The position numbers were made by a program, and so were the translations under genes. A stretch of 64,000 bases of DNA from Candidatus Methylacidiphilales bacterium (lineage in GTDB: Bacteria > Verrucomicrobiota > Verrucomicrobiia > Methylacidiphilales > JAAUTS01): positions 38,275 to 102,274 of the forward strand of contig JAQTNW010000003.1 in the NCBI GenBank assembly GCA_028713655.1, written 5' to 3'. The notes below the pieces were generated by a model that worked only from the letters and a program-made list of their open reading frames with translations, made no database searches and had not been told where the DNA came from. This document shows positions 27,801 through 33,854 of this stretch, one piece after another (positions within the stretch are counted from its first letter, which is position 1; every line of letters starts with the position of its first letter).

Positions 27801-27872
27801 CAGGGAGAAACGCCGCCTTCCATCATCACCGTCGAAGTGATCGGTTACGGCGGCGCCGACGGTCCGCTCTAA
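15855..27872 (+). CDS. Giant TpsA-type filamentous haemagglutinin-family exoprotein
   Basis: Secreted adhesin-like protein of 4005 residues from the ATG at 15855. The frame opens at 15615 inside repeat R1, but only from 15855 does an extended TPS signal peptide follow (core VVSVALPLLLFLLA, cleavage near TLQA). The TPS/haemagglutination-activity domain (about 165-540) has the NQNGIIFG motif and GGRIALVGANVNNAGTI. Two related ~70-residue modules interrupt it. A very long beta-helix-type body follows, rich in Gly/Ser/Asn and GGS/SGG/GNI repeats. A DUF3739-like segment (LTLSIDWDLHTFRFG) lies near residues 2790-2870. It ends in IITVEVIGYGG. No toxin tip domain is recognised. TpsB at 6661 is the likely exporter. 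Confidence 0.92.
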   Translation: MILYQTGCRADKRGIFQCNPLCAPLSVVSVALPLLLFLLAPPTLQAGDALSHQQAVAALRSGGGGGSGTGGSGSGPSSASDPGQAAAQAMAQASARTNDALAQTAQALQVMRAAQIAARTQAISGPNNLGTNPNNPAIQLPNVPDGLAGGALVPDSGLSQPGVANPVVTWVGAKTPVQTANGGQTQVTIEQTQQQALLNWQTFNIGKNTLLDFDQSAGGANVSQWVAFNKINDPSLAPSQILGAIQALGQVYVINQNGIIFGPHSQVDVHTLVASSLPINDNLVSKGLLNSADLQFLFSTQPLAAGKLDSSGFTPVFIDPLFTVSGAANTHTLTQKLSSSNALTVNYYPSGPTPKNLVSGTDYTMSLDGSGNTVLAFTPAGLGKIAGASVGVSYVPASVHTGDVTVQQGAILNGTPIVNEPVILGNAAATQKLSDVVAAGTAPTVAYTPSGGVATPLSLGVDYTLSVDTDGKTIVMLTQNGLAKVAGAPASVAYTPVTNGGRIALVGANVNNAGTISTPDGQTILAAGLQVGMAAHSTNDPHLRGLDVYVGAADQFTGVATNTGVIDAPRGNVTVAGRQVNQMGGIDSSTSVALNGSVNLMADYSAAINPQYDPVSNPDVLPFIPQSIDGTVTLGAGSVTRILPEVESADTVVGTELALRSQVKMEGAVIHLAPDSQLLAPNAEVTLKAGVWLPNNGGSFIYSDGQVALDSGAVINVAGSEDVNASVTENIISLQLTGTELANSPLQRNGMLRGKKIQVDITQYGTDSNGNTWIGTQIADVSGYANLIQRSVGELTTAGGSVTINAGGSLAMQAGSNIDVSGGWTNYQGAYIQTTKLLAGGNIIDISKATPDRVYDGIYDGFTQSSAKWGTSQTYINPLLVGATYRNGYVQGGGGGSLAVTAPAMTLKGGLYGNTVAGQQQRMPDAKVKATFSSTSVLPAMRSILSVPGAGSLSLSFLKQNPDPSNPVFYSPTPPHIAFTFGPALNPADPMELDLSPHLIGVNGFGNLSIGNSDGNITVPFGVVLADSPLGSITMTGANIDIQGKISAPDGNLNYTVYDFTPNPEFQVLQQPPPTPSPDSSRGHFILGSAASLSTAGLIVDDRAGSSLSPLATAGGTVSIKSYSADLAVGSKIDASSGVALSGTSKEAFGDGGSITINAGQDPGTPALVGGILNLNASLRGYAGIGKKGAALNILAPLIQIGGATTDPDTLLLSSDFFSQGGFSSFTLTGLGKADGHGGYFPAVYIAPGTSITPVAQNSVIDPNAAGIALTSILAPQGLRTGVNLSFVAAGVQDSNQPLGLAVRGDFLMGEGAVIQTDPQSDPTRGVSISGYTAAVLGSIIAPGGTISVSGKSSNSFSINTSQALVSVYLGPDSVLSTAGTTLLVPDTSGHGYRTGSVLNGGAIKISGNIMAEAGATLDVSGASDTLYLPESYSNASGGVSALVPTLIDSNGGSITLAGIQELFTDAMLKGHAGGSAAQGGNLSISSGFIKTAGIAIPLDPNLWVAQSGLTIPKPFAPGSTGIGQLVTDTGGNALPFLGHFTADSFYSGGFDSLALGGTVQFSGPVTITAKRSINVASGGFLLGDSAINLSAPYVAIGTSFHAPYSPLSPPANIFSDALGRPFYTPPAYGAGDLTVSAGLIDIGNLSLQGIGKANFYADNGDIRGGGTLDVAGDITMRAGQVYTPTAVSFTIAAYDHGATPGSVTFEASGSRQLPISAGGILNIYASTINQGGVLRAPFGSINLGWNGLGSTPVDLITGSGVTDSNGNSVATLNIKSTQTLALSSGSVTSVSGVDPVTGQGLTSPYGTNLNGAQWIDPSGTDITTVGPPVKSVNISAQQVTDGSGSSIDISGGGDLYAYRWVSGVGGTRDILASSTAYAVIPGYQADYAPIDQTVDSNGAHPYQNTSLKVGDQIYLGAGSGLPSGVYTLLPARYALLPGAFLVTPKSSVVPNGTTVMPDSSSLVSGYRFNNLSPLPTGRQPLFASFEVAPQSVLRARAEYDLSLANGDVFINNGIASLPNSFFVQSAQTNNLAVPRLPLDSGQLVLAATQAMAIHGAVDSQAPAGGRGGLVDINSPSDILIAGPGASGVPGELVLDSSGLTNFGAGSLLIGGVRQIGANGTTITVTTHNITVDNAGAPLKGPDIILAANQSLALAQNADIEQIGTASGLDNILLIGNSTSGKGDGALLRVSSDVSTQLVRSSVDSSAVPLMTIGQGARISGASVTLDSTSRTSFDSSAVLSGQTINLGSGQTSLVLDNSQPVTSGLVLSNAALQNLQSSAQALSLLSYSTIDIYGTGQIGTPGFNSLVLHTAAIRGYNNGGGTVSFMAQNIQLDNSPGRTVAAPAPVLAGTLEFDASTLRLGVGQLGVDLYANLNLNASGGVLVEGNGGLAAQGNIHIITPEITGAAAAAQSITAGGSLLIDKSGVSTIDSLGGLGASLVLQGANVSVNTDVTLKSGLLKLHALNGGVVVGGILDAGGSAKVFFDQIKYSNGGQIILESDTGSVTLALSGSVSVAAQSAAGDAGTISISAPAGTFVHDGALSGQAGAGGQGGSFSLDVATMDPSTVLGGNDLASLELALASNGFDQSQSIRVRGGGSNGVNNDVYVAAGTTARVHTFNLSTDQGSITVGGKIDASGATGGAVNLTAQGSVVLESGAILTVKGDTFNDAGKGGAVTLEAGSETNGSFSNQALGAGPQIHIQSGSAIDLSVAQNATPAVTSANAAIGKFSGTLNLRAPQTAGNTDLQIKEIDGTILGASSILVEGYQVYAPAVGSINNTVESAVQNNGNTFGGNAAAITNRLFAGNAGLKPLAVIASGAEIINTNGNLTLSIDWDLHTFRFGPNSAPGVLTLRASGNLVFNGTLSDGFNGSTYNATLLAANPALPLNAQSWSYRLAAGADFSAADFHQVQSLASLAANSGSLKLGINGTGSPSVGNTGTKALTSDAVKGHYQVIRTGSGDIDISVGRDVQLLNPFATIYTAGAKVTDPTLGGTFVTPPSANISSSSEGNLGATQETPTYPAQYSMAGGNVTIAAQGDIKHQTLFQGQLIDDSEKQLPDNWLYRRGYMDPTTGQFGIAKFGDVASTTWWVDFSNFFEGVGALGGGNVTLVAGGDVRNVDAVIPTNARMPVGKPNAGNMVELGGGDLSVTAGNNISGGVYYVERGQGTLSVGNTITTNSTRSPSVPQYLSLNSTVLPSQTWLPTTLYLGKGGFDVTARGNVLLGPIVNAFMLPQGISNTFYDKTYFSTYAANDTVNVSSLGGNVTFRNDVTLPGNEQTTPVLIAWLENVNLLRSLPATVSFYEPWLRLVETDVDPYFDTFAALAPPTLQATAFSGDINLGGSITLSPSPGGTVDFAATGSINGLQSNGVTNFSATFTPITSWGSSQINLSDADPNSVPGVASPSAVQAVPGVGISTNVARQTNSQLLGSLGAMFQESGSTEGTHAVLQAKQVLHTPGLLHQNDPNPLRLYALGGDISGLTLFSGKFSRIYAGNDITDTSFYIQNNNAADISIVSAGRDIIPYDANSALLQAASQPGNVTNSALNNFNTSPYQAGDIQISGPGTLEVLAGRNLNLGIGAGNSDGTGVGITSIGNTRNPYLSFGGADIIAGAGIGAPAGDLASPSSKFDFSAFIAAILNPATAGAQATRYLPDLPALALPADTFSQQAPATGYLNNLGVLLGLSGKPTGQQVLAAFNLQPPSQQTSLAWNAFQQLPASQQDVLALGIFYLALRDAGRDHNNPSSPGFQSFASANAAIAALFPGNTWKGDILTQGRDIRTTSGGNISLFAPGGGLTLASTAIGNPLTPPGIVTEDGGSIAIFTRGSVNLGISRIFTLRGGNEIIWSSNGDIAAGASSRTVQSAPPTRVLIDPQSGDVQTDLAGLATGGGIGVLNTVPGVKPGDVDLVAPNGTINAGDAGIRVSGNLNLAAVQVLNAGNIQVGGQSAGVPVAAPGVSLGSLTSASNTTAGAASAAADVAKQAQNEAAGAQQGETPPSIITVEVIGYGGADGPL

Positions 27873-27931
27873 TCCCCTCCTATCAAATTCTCCATTATAC
27901 ACAAGTACTGGATCGCCACGGCCCAGAAGAC

Positions 27932-28165
27932 CACACACCCCGAAGCGCTCCGCTTTCTGCCCCTCTTGATAGAGGGGATTGGGCCTCCTAATGAACAGAG
28001 GTGACAATATGTTGAAAGATAGGATGTTGGCTAAAACGCCAACGGCGTTTCGCCCTTCAGCCCAGGGTTGCGAGGAACGAGCTACCCTGGGTAAAATAAA
28101 AAAATCATCCCGAACCCTGAAAGCGGTTCCGGCCAGTCTTCACGCAAGCCATGATGCCACAACTC
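27932..28165 (+). repeat. R2 element, copy A (full, ~234 bp)
   Basis: Near-identical over most of its length to 43301-43553. Contains CTCTTGATAGAG-type text, hairpin 1 AAACGCC-AAC-GGCGTTT (28034-28050), linker TTCAGCCCAGGGTTGCGAGG, and hairpin 2 CCCAGGGT...ACCCTGGG (28061-28091) followed by an A-rich run. It ends at the truncated 5' edge of a HigB-like toxin frame. Confidence 0.85.
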
Positions 28166-28171
28166 CGATAG

Positions 28172-28459
28172 GCATCGCGAGTGAACTCCTTCAGAGTTGG
28201 GGATATATTTTTACAGATATTTTACTATCTGGACACAGAGGCAATTGTGATACTTGAAGTGGACCATAAAAAACATCGAAGACGCCGAATGCGACCCTTG
28301 ATGTTTGTGAAAAAAGGCTAAAGAGCTATGAAGAAAACAAGCGCCAAAAACAAAAAAATAATAGACAATGGGTGGAGAGAGCCGTTCAGGATTTTCTCAC
28401 GTCTTTCCGACGCCGACATGGAACTTGTCGAAACCCGACTTGCCGCCAGCAGGCTGCTT
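28172..28459 (+). pseudogene. Truncated, frame-disrupted HigB/Gp49-like toxin remnant
   Basis: From 28172 the frame reads FRVGDIFLQIFYYLDTEAIVILEV, the core of phage-derived Gp49/HigB (RelE-fold) toxins. It then meets a run of six A (28268-28273). In the -1 frame the expected family continuation appears: KKTSKTPNATLDVCEKRLKSY. The N-terminal third is missing: a TAG (28169-28171) and repeat R2 lie where it should be. So the toxin is 5'-truncated and needs a -1 shift at A6. Either it is dead, or the A6 tract is a slippery site; with the 5' end gone, dead is likelier. The HTH partner gene is intact. Confidence 0.72.
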
Positions 28460-28636
28460 AGAGCCACAAGAGAGAAGGGCAGGCTCACGCAGGAGGCTGT
28501 GGCCGAAAAATTGCATACCAGCCAATCCCGCCTCGCCAAAATGGAAGCGGGCGATTCGTCCGTATCGCTTGACCTTCTTTTCAGGTCGCTTTTTGCGATG
28601 GGAGTCTCCCGCAAGGCGCTAACGTCAGTTTTCTGA
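28328..28636 (+). CDS. XRE-family HTH protein (HigA-type antitoxin-like)
   Basis: 102 residues. The C-terminal half is an XRE helix-turn-helix (about 52-95: RLTQEAVAEKLHTSQSRLAK, then MEAGDSSVSLDLLFRSLFAMG). It directly follows, and in another frame overlaps, a broken Gp49/HigB-like toxin frame. The toxin-before-antitoxin order matches higBA. It is probably an orphan antitoxin or autoregulator. Confidence 0.82.
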   Translation: MKKTSAKNKKIIDNGWREPFRIFSRLSDADMELVETRLAASRLLRATREKGRLTQEAVAEKLHTSQSRLAKMEAGDSSVSLDLLFRSLFAMGVSRKALTSVF

Positions 28637-29236
28637 AGCTTTTTCAGCGTAGTTGCGTACGCCGCAGGCGCAGGGTTCGCACACCGTCCGCCGCGGCGGA
28701 CTTTGGCGGACGTGAGAAAATGTGCTGGCTGTTTGTTTTTAACCCAATTTGTCCTCCTTTGCGCGCGTGGCGACCTTGGCGCGAAATGTGTGTTCTGGAT
28801 TGCCGCGTTGTCGGGCTTTGCCCTCCTCCTCGTCCGCAGCGGCGGAACGCGGACGTGTGGACTCGTCATCACGAGGAGTCCTCGACGTGGTGATCCATGT
28901 GTTCTCTTCAGCTTTCTTTTGCGTTTTTTGCGCCTTTTCGCGGCCAACCCTTAATGTCTTTTGCCGTTCTTGGCGTGCGTGGCGACCTTGGCGCGAGAAT
29001 GGTTTTGGACCTTCCCATTTGTCCTCTTTGCGTTCCTTCGCGATCTTCCTGTAATGTTAAGTCTTAAGTTTTAAGCTTCTCAAAATCAGTGTGTATCGGC
29101 GTCCATCCGTGGTTCAACCTGCATTTCCTCTGCGTTCTTGCGCCTGCGGTGAACGGTGTTTGCTTAAATCCGTTACACATTTGCCACACAAGGTTCACAT
29201 CATTGACAAATCTTAGCCTCTAAATTTCTGCCCGTT
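28637..29236. other. Intergenic region of repeated phrases
   Basis: No gene is supported. The 600 bp hold repeat R3 (28766-28912), phrases such as CCTTGGCGCGAAATGTG and GAGAAAATGTGCTGGCTG that recur near 30.2-30.5 kb, and AAGTCTTAAGTTTTAAGCTT (29056-29075) that recurs at 33721. Confidence 0.6.
28766..28912 (+). repeat. R3 repeat, copy 1
   Basis: Left part TTCTGGATTGCCGCG; right part ACTCGTCATCACGAGGAGTC, then CTCGACGTGG and GATCCATGTGTTCTCTTC. The right ~50 bp is almost identical to copy 2 at 30272-30402 in direct orientation. Left and right halves are roughly complementary in sense (GCAATGACG/CGTCAT-type arms), giving a palindromic tendency. Confidence 0.8.
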
Positions 29237-30139
29237 ATGAACTCAAATCATTACACTGCAAATAATCTGAAAAATATTTGCGCCTGCCTTCTTGCGGCAT
29301 CCATTTTTCTTTCCATGGGCTGCGCAAAAAAACGGAGCTTGGAACAGATCAAAGCCGATGCTGAAAAAGGCGTTGCCGAGGCCCAATTTGAACTTGGCCG
29401 CGCTTACTTCAAGGGAGAAGGCGTGCCACGGGACTATTCCAAAGCGCTGGACTTTTACCTCCTGGCCGCCAGGCAGGGAAACGTCAAGGCCCTGACCAAC
29501 ATCGGCGGCCTTTATGCCCAGGGGATCATTGTAAAAAAAGATGAGGCCGAAGCGTTAAAATGGTTCCGCCAGGCCGCGGAAAAGGGCGATACCGTTGCCA
29601 TGTATGACATTGCATGGATGACCGCCCATGGCCAGGGTACGGCACAGGATGACAAAGAAGCGCTGCTCTGGTTCCGCAAAGCAGCCGAAGCGGGACAGCC
29701 GGATGCCCAGGCCCGCCTTGGTGATATGTATGTCAAAGGCGGCAATGGAGTGGAAAAGAACGATGCCGAAGCCGCCACATGGCTGCGCAAAGCAGCTGAG
29801 CAGGGGAATGCTTCCGCGCAGAACACGTTCGGTGTACTGCTTGAAAATGGCATGGGAGTTGGAAAGGATCTACACGAAGCGAATTTGTGGTTTCAGAAAG
29901 CGGCCGGGCAGGGCGAACCCCGTGGCCAGATGAACTTCGGACGCATGTTTGAATCCGCCGGCGATTACAAAACAGCATGCATGTGGCTTATCCTCAGCGC
30001 CAACCAGGGAGAAATTGCCGCGCAAAAGGAACTGCAACTTCTGATGGGCACAAAGAAGATCAATCCTGCGCAGTATGAAGAAGCCAGGCTGCTGGCGGCG
30101 GAATACCAGGCGAAACAGCGGCAGCAAAAAAAGTTTTAA
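29237..30139 (+). CDS. Sel1-repeat lipoprotein
   Basis: 300 residues. The N-terminal signal peptide ends in a lipobox LSMG-C (C29), so it is probably membrane-anchored. Residues about 40-280 are six to seven Sel1-type TPR-like repeats of about 36 residues (AEAQFELGRAYFKGEGVPRD, AEALKWFRQAAEKGDTVAMY, ADAQARLG-like units). It is likely a protein-protein interaction scaffold. It stands alone, bracketed by direct repeats R3. Confidence 0.9.
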   Translation: MNSNHYTANNLKNICACLLAASIFLSMGCAKKRSLEQIKADAEKGVAEAQFELGRAYFKGEGVPRDYSKALDFYLLAARQGNVKALTNIGGLYAQGIIVKKDEAEALKWFRQAAEKGDTVAMYDIAWMTAHGQGTAQDDKEALLWFRKAAEAGQPDAQARLGDMYVKGGNGVEKNDAEAATWLRKAAEQGNASAQNTFGVLLENGMGVGKDLHEANLWFQKAAGQGEPRGQMNFGRMFESAGDYKTACMWLILSANQGEIAAQKELQLLMGTKKINPAQYEEARLLAAEYQAKQRQQKKF

Positions 30140-30901
30140 GCCCCCCACTATCTGCGCTCATCCGCGTAATCTGTGGATAAGGGTGTGCCGGTTTTAATCC
30201 CTGTTTCCCATCCGTATTTATCGGTGTTATCCGTGGTTCAAAAGATGCTTTTCTTTTTGCCTACCTTGGCGTGCGTGGCGATCTTGGCGCGAAAAATGTG
30301 CTCTGGATTGCCGCGTCGCTACGCTCCTCGCAATGACGCGGTCGCGTGGACTCGTCATCACGAGGAGTCCTCGACGTGGTCGATCCATGTGTTCTCTTCC
30401 GCCTTCATCAATCATCCCTTCTTCCACGACCTTCGTGCCTTCGTGTGAGACCCTGTGCTGGTTTTTGGTTTCAACCCCCAAAATGTATTCCTCTGCGCCT
30501 CCGCGTCTGCGCGAGAAAATGTGCTGGCTGCTTGTTTCTATAATCCGGGCTAAAAGCAGTATCATTTCCTTTAAAGTCGTGGTTCTGCGTGGGCTTTTTC
30601 TGTTTTGTGACGAAATCGACACATACGATAAAAAACAGTAAAAACCCACCTTCCCGCCATCTTACATAACTCATTCATTAAGAAGTATATGGTAAGTTAT
30701 CAGGCCCAATTCCAGTTACTCCCAAGAAAAATCAACTCCGCACAATTGTAACAGAATCATCACCGGTCTGAGACTTGGAAATCTTAGCGTGCTTGCGCTT
30801 TGAAAGACCTTTGAACCGAAACCTCAACCTCAATAAACAACTCAAACGACAAACAAGGAACAGAAAACCAAACGAACACATAACTTAGGAAAAACCACTA
30901 A
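30140..30901. other. Intergenic region before the PEP-CTERM gene
   Basis: No gene is supported. It contains R3 copy 2 (30272-30402), degenerate phrases (ATCCGTGGTTCAA type) and, at 30740-30752, GCACAATTGTAAC, identical to a site before the TpsB gene. The last ~130 bp is A-rich leader sequence. Confidence 0.6.
30272..30402 (+). repeat. R3 repeat, copy 2
   Basis: Direct repeat of 28766-28912: CTTGGCGCGAAAAATGTG, CTCTGGATTGCCGCG, then ACTCGTCATCACGAGGAGTC and CGATCCATGTGTTCTCTTC. Together the two copies flank the Sel1 gene. Confidence 0.8.
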
Positions 30902-31792
30902 ATGAAAAAACATCTTATCAAAATGACGCTTCTGGCCCTGGCCGGAATGGCGTTTACCTCAATGCCTGCCAAGGCGTTGACCTACAGCGACGGCGATCTG
31001 TTGCTCGGCTTCCGCGCAACGGGCGGTTCGTCGGTGACAACCGACTACGTCATCGACCTCGGTGTCTTCACCCAGTTCACCGCCGGCGGCGTTTATGTCA
31101 CGGGCAGCCCCGTGAACATATCCATCGGCGGCATCACCAACGGTTCCGGAGTCGCGGCCGACTTGTCGGCCCAATACGGTTCCGACTGGTACACCAACAC
31201 CACCACCGGCCTCCTCTGGGGTGTTGCGGGAACACAAAAGAGCATTGGCAATGGCACAAGCACCGCTAACACCCTGTTCGTCAGTGCGGCTGAGCCGAGC
31301 AATGGCACCCAATCAACTCCATGGAACAGAGCGAGCACGCTTTCTCAAGGCGGGCCGGCGGGTAAGATGACAACAGGTACAGGACAAGGCGGAGTGTATG
31401 CCACGGGGTCTGCCACGGCCAATGATACGGCTGGAACCTTCCAATCGACAAGCACCACCAATAGCTGGGCTTATCAAATGCCAGGCGGTGGTGGTACCAC
31501 CGCTACAAGCGCCTACTCTACGTACAGCGGTACGGGCGGGGCCGGCTTGGAAGCTGTCGTGAGCAATACCAGCGCCAATGTGCTGGATCTCTACCGGCTC
31601 AATACCGGCTCCGGCCCAGGCTCGTTGCTGGGTACCCTGACATTGGGTAGCAACGGGACTGTCGCGTTCGATGCCGTTCCCGAGCCGAGCACCTACGCCA
31701 TGCTGGTCGGGGGCGTCCTGGCCCTCGTTGTGCTGCGCCGTAATATGCCCGGAAAGAATACCCGGAAAAAACTGACTGATTCAAGCTGCTAA
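30902..31792 (+). CDS. PEP-CTERM sorting-domain protein
   Basis: 296 residues: signal peptide (cleavage near MPAKA-L, about 25), an N-terminal TYSDGDLLLGFRATGG segment typical of a verrucomicrobial secreted family, and a Thr/Ser/Gly-rich body. The C-terminal sorting signal is VPEPSTYAMLVGG, a hydrophobic helix, then RRNMPGKNTRKK (from about 259). It is processed by an exosortase, which is not in this window. Two further secreted proteins follow on the same strand. The tail after the Arg cluster is longer than usual (LTDSSC). Confidence 0.88.
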   Translation: MKKHLIKMTLLALAGMAFTSMPAKALTYSDGDLLLGFRATGGSSVTTDYVIDLGVFTQFTAGGVYVTGSPVNISIGGITNGSGVAADLSAQYGSDWYTNTTTGLLWGVAGTQKSIGNGTSTANTLFVSAAEPSNGTQSTPWNRASTLSQGGPAGKMTTGTGQGGVYATGSATANDTAGTFQSTSTTNSWAYQMPGGGGTTATSAYSTYSGTGGAGLEAVVSNTSANVLDLYRLNTGSGPGSLLGTLTLGSNGTVAFDAVPEPSTYAMLVGGVLALVVLRRNMPGKNTRKKLTDSSC

Positions 31793-31836
31793 ACCTCAAT
31801 ACAAACAACATAAAACCACACAAACTTATTACTAAT

Positions 31837-33570
31837 ATGAAATTATCCAAATTCTTTGCGGCAGGCTTCCTGGCTCTGTCGTTCAGCGGGGCGGTCCATG
31901 CGGCCACCGTTGTCCACATCACCGGATCGACAGCGTTCCGCAAATCCACCATCGTCGCCATTGAAAAGCTGATGATCGCCGGACCTGGCGGGGGAACCTA
32001 CAGCGATGGTACAACAACCATCAGCGCCAACAAATTCAAGGCTGCCTACAATGCCACGACGGCTGCGAATGGCGAGCAGGGCGACACTTATGTGGTTCTC
32101 GAAGGAACCATCACGGGCGCCAGCAATCCCGTCATTGTGAAAGCCACATGGAGCGGTTCAGTGGGTGGCCTGATCACGGTGGCCGACCAAATTGACACCA
32201 CTCAGATTGTGTCGAACGGATATCTGTCCACTGCCAATCTGGACAGCGTTTCCGAGTCGAATACGGTCGGAAATGCAAACATCATCGGTGGCAAGAGTGA
32301 TTTTACCACCACACGTGACGGTGATAATGAGAAAGCCCAGATCGCCATGTCGGATTCCTTTGCGGCATCCGCTGGCATCAGCAGCGGTTTGACTGCGTCC
32401 GCCACTGGAGGAGGAACTCCCGGCCTGGTCGGCATTGTTCCGTTCGAGTGGGTGGCGAACAACGGCGTGACAGCCCCGGTCAAGTTTACCGGGTGTTCCT
32501 CTGCGACGGCCAGCAGCACGATTACCTATACGTCTGCGATCTACACGCCGACCGGCGCTCTGGCTTCCAATGCCCAGATCAGCGCGGTCAATGTCTTGGG
32601 TGGCCCAAGCATAGCCAGAAATGTGGGGATTACGGGAGCCACGGGAACCGGTACCCTCGGTGGTACGATCACGATTGCATCCGCGAATACATCCACCCTC
32701 TCGGCCATCTCCAGTGCAACCTACGTCGGAGCGGTCAATGGTTCCAATCCCATCACTTCCATCAATCAGCTCCAGGCACTGGGGTTGTTGACTACCGGCG
32801 GTGCTTTCTTGTCGCAGTTCACGGGAAATTCCGCAGATGCGGTTGCCGTCTATGCAATGGGACGCAACTTCGACTCAGGCACTCGTCTTTCCGAACTGGC
32901 TGAAACCACAGTCGGTGTGTTCGGTTCCGTGAATGCCCAACACCAGCCTTCTTTCGTTGGCGGCACAACCTACTCGGGCCAGGTGTTTCCCAATCGCGGC
33001 AAAGGCGGTGGCGCGGACAAATATATGGCCACGCTGGATCAGTGGGCGGCGGAAGACATCTACCCTTCACCGTTCACGAAATCATTTGGGCTTGGTCAAT
33101 CCGGATTCAACGGCGGCGGTGATCTGGCTGATGCGCTGGCTACCCCGGGAAGTCTCGGCGCGCCGGATTCAGGTGTGGGAGCTGCCCCGGCTCTCAACGG
33201 CTCGTTGGCTCAAAACGGCGGCTGGCTGATTGGCTATCTGGGCCGTAGCGACGCCACCCGTGCGTGCAAAGCCACGACTGGAGCCAACACGGCCCATCAT
33301 ATTCCCTGGAATGGCCAGCAGGATTGGACCGGTTCCGAGGCTGCGGATGGTTCCGTGACCTTCAACAACGCGGCGATCACGGAAGGCCTTTACTCGCTCT
33401 GGGAGTATGAGTTCCTTTACTACGCGAATGGCGCCTCTGCGGCCCAGAAGACGGTTGGCGACAAAATTGCCGCTCAAATCTTCAGCACGGATGCGTCAGC
33501 GGCGGGCATTTTGTTCGGTTCCATGAACGTGAGCAAGTCCATCGAAGGCGGCGTTATCACGCATAACTAA
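31837..33570 (+). CDS. Secreted protein of the ITGSTAFR type (PstS-like fold suspected)
   Basis: 577 residues with a signal peptide (cleavage near GAVHA-A, about 22), then VVHITGSTAFRKSTI. Near the C-terminus it has EGLYSLWEYEFLYYA, resembling the segment before the last helix of phosphate-binding-type periplasmic proteins. The middle is Ser/Thr/Gly/Ala-rich. No PEP-CTERM anchor is seen. It follows the PEP-CTERM gene by 44 bp and ends before a strong terminator. Surface or matrix association is inferred from context; a binding function is uncertain. Confidence 0.78.
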   Translation: MKLSKFFAAGFLALSFSGAVHAATVVHITGSTAFRKSTIVAIEKLMIAGPGGGTYSDGTTTISANKFKAAYNATTAANGEQGDTYVVLEGTITGASNPVIVKATWSGSVGGLITVADQIDTTQIVSNGYLSTANLDSVSESNTVGNANIIGGKSDFTTTRDGDNEKAQIAMSDSFAASAGISSGLTASATGGGTPGLVGIVPFEWVANNGVTAPVKFTGCSSATASSTITYTSAIYTPTGALASNAQISAVNVLGGPSIARNVGITGATGTGTLGGTITIASANTSTLSAISSATYVGAVNGSNPITSINQLQALGLLTTGGAFLSQFTGNSADAVAVYAMGRNFDSGTRLSELAETTVGVFGSVNAQHQPSFVGGTTYSGQVFPNRGKGGGADKYMATLDQWAAEDIYPSPFTKSFGLGQSGFNGGGDLADALATPGSLGAPDSGVGAAPALNGSLAQNGGWLIGYLGRSDATRACKATTGANTAHHIPWNGQQDWTGSEAADGSVTFNNAAITEGLYSLWEYEFLYYANGASAAQKTVGDKIAAQIFSTDASAAGILFGSMNVSKSIEGGVITHN

Positions 33571-33618
33571 ACAGTTTGTTTGAAAGTGTCTATCCGCTTT
33601 GAGCCAAGCGGAACGGCG

Positions 33619-33656
33619 GCCGGTGCGAAGTTCCTCTCTTCTTCGCACCGGCTTTT
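33619..33656 (+). terminator. Rho-independent terminator
   Basis: Perfect 12-bp stem GCCGGTGCGAAG / CTTCGCACCGGC with a 10-nt loop, followed by TTTT. It lies 48 bp after the stop of the preceding secreted-protein gene and ends the PEP-CTERM transcription unit. Confidence 0.88.
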
Positions 33657-33854
33657 CGTTTCGGGGTGTGTCTCTTCAGTTTTAAATTCGCGCTCGGCGA
33701 ATCCGTCCGGTGGCGGATTTAAAGTCTTAAGTTTTAAGCTTTTGAAAATCCGTGTTTATCCGCGTCCCCCCGCTCGCGACGGATGTCGGAGTTCGCGACC
33801 TTCCTGTAAAAAGTGTTTTGTTTTCGTCTTCGTTTTTCTTATAATGTTACAAGA

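Noticed and set aside
28703-29054. Open frames across the 28.7-29.1 kb spacer
   Set aside because: They arise from R3 and phrase repeats, lack start signals and have no family resemblance.
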